A DNA stretch of 45,167 bases from an uncultured Ruminococcus sp. (GTDB lineage Bacteria > Bacillota > Clostridia > Oscillospirales > Acutalibacteraceae): NCBI GenBank assembly GCA_902777275.1, contig CACYTI010000017.1, forward strand, positions 1 through 45,167, read 5' to 3'. This document shows positions 44,387 through 45,167 of this stretch, one piece after another. Made by a program: the position numbers and the translations under genes. The notes below the pieces were generated by a model that was given only the letters and a program-made list of their open reading frames with translations, was not told where the DNA came from and did no database searches. Positions within the stretch are counted from its first letter, which is position 1; every line of letters starts with the position of its first letter.

Positions 44387-45167
44387 TTATGAGGCGGATT
44401 TTTCCATCCTCTCTTTCAGCAAATTGGAAATGGTGTTACAGCCTCGCGCTGTGGCTTCTTTTATTTCGTGCGTGTAGATGCCAAGCGTAATATTGGGATT
44501 GGAATGTCCCACAATGCTTGATACCGTCGCAATATCGGTTCTCTCATGCACCAAATTGGTAACCAGCGCGTGTCGGAAGTTATGCAGCCCCTTGAACGGA
44601 AGATTCTCGCGTTCACAGAATTTTTGTAGCCATGTGTACGGTCTGTTCGGGCGCATCGGCTCGCCGTTCCATGTGGTAAACAGGCGGTCATGCTCTACCC
44701 AATTATCGCCGACGTTTTTCTTCAATTCCTCTTGCTCTGCTTTCAGCTTCGGTAGGAGATCAATGATTTCGTCAGGCAATTTCAAACAGCGAATGGAGCC
44801 TTTCGTTTTCGGAAGCGTTGTATAAACTCCGGTGCTCGAATTGCGATACTGTGAGTTTCTGCGGATGAAAACCGATTTTGCGGAGAATCCGAGGTGGATC
44901 AGCAGCATGAAGAACACTTTATAGTGTGTGGGCACTTCCCTTTCATTGAATTTTTTCAGCAACGTGACTTCCTCATCGAGCGTATAAGGGTCGCGCTCCT
45001 CACTTTCCGTTTCGGTTACTTCGATAGCTCTGCAAGGGCTTTCCTTGATGTACTCATTTTTCACTGCATAGGTAAAAGCGTTGGAAACAAAGGCGAGATA
45101 ATTCTTCTGCGTTTTCTGTTTCAGCGGCTTTTTGCCGTCAGCACCCTTCGCCAGTGCGAAAATAAAC
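44387..45167 (-). CDS. Tyrosine recombinase (integrase), partial at right edge, box I region missing
   Basis: The frame stays open to the window edge (upstream residues include GADGKKPLKQKTQKNYLAFV, a core-binding domain), so about 259 residues are visible and the N-terminus is outside. The catalytic domain has the box II HNFRHALVTNL, the later VGHSNPNITL and the nucleophile Tyr in GIYTHEIKEA. In place of the usual Gly-x-Arg-x-Gly-Glu box I segment, LLIHLGF runs straight into SAKSVFIRRNSQY. About 20 residues with the first catalytic Arg therefore appear deleted in frame. Position and orientation beside tRNA-Pro fit an element inserted at the tRNA 3' end and extending right. Confidence 0.85.
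   Translation of the reverse strand, partial: FIFALAKGADGKKPLKQKTQKNYLAFVSNAFTYAVKNEYIKESPCRAIEVTETESEERDPYTLDEEVTLLKKFNEREVPTHYKVFFMLLIHLGFSAKSVFIRRNSQYRNSSTGVYTTLPKTKGSIRCLKLPDEIIDLLPKLKAEQEELKKNVGDNWVEHDRLFTTWNGEPMRPNRPYTWLQKFCERENLPFKGLHNFRHALVTNLVHERTDIATVSSIVGHSNPNITLGIYTHEIKEATARGCNTISNLLKERMEKSAS

Overview
The window looks like chromosome from a gut-type anaerobic Firmicute of the Oscillospiraceae/Ruminococcaceae kind. This rests on the protein families present: DUF4250, DUF4364, DUF5711, DUF3343 next to a cysteine desulfurase, an ECF transporter energising module, CdaA/CdaR, and large secreted proteins ending in type I dockerins. Genus cannot be fixed from sequence alone. Housekeeping genes are moderately GC-rich with AT-rich intergenic promoters that match sigma-A consensus well.

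Layout. 1-300: a consensus promoter reading off the left edge and a terminator. 301-8866 (all minus strand): DUF4250, a TtcA-like thiolase, a zinc-ribbon membrane protein, a ClpE-like AAA+ unfoldase, PgsA, CvpA and DUF5711. 8957-9064: a mobile-looking repeat. 9136-15485: a tightly overlapped minus-strand operon, ruvC-ruvA-ruvB-methyltransferase-ecfA1-ecfA2-ecfT-truA, led by a clear promoter at 15529-15557. 15942-18064: divergent DUF4364 regulator versus an NfeD/SPFH membrane pair, with paired palindromes between them. 18265-20961: glycogen branching enzyme with a long repeat-built charged tail.

21000-32500 is an accessory region. It holds two tandem giant paralogues (1583 and 1840 aa) with FG-GAP-like repeats, a beta-rich segment resembling aerolysin-type beta-barrel regions, FN3/Ig-like domains, a GLUG-type beta-helix and a C-terminal dockerin. 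The first copy has lost its signal peptide and N-terminal quarter at a sharp breakpoint near 21779. A third dockerin protein (984 aa; GLUG, three Big2-like domains, four beta repeats) lies at 41081-44035. None of the three carries a recognisable glycoside hydrolase, so they look like cell-surface or cellulosome-type accessory or effector proteins that need cohesins encoded elsewhere.

Between them: an intracellular GH13 enzyme fused to DUF1653 (32566-34269), a small membrane protein, DUF2804, a small lipoprotein, and a minus-strand operon DUF3343-cysteine desulfurase-cdaA-cdaR (36746-40314). The right edge has a tRNA-Pro(GGG) gene with its own promoter and terminator, followed by a tyrosine recombinase that runs off the window and appears to lack its first catalytic arginine region.

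The least explained feature is a family of about 115-bp intergenic elements. They have GTAGGG/CCCTAC ends, a conserved core and flanking hairpins whose arm sequences differ between copies while pairing is kept. Copies or fragments are seen near 9.0, 21.5, 32.4-32.6 and 40.4-40.9 kb.
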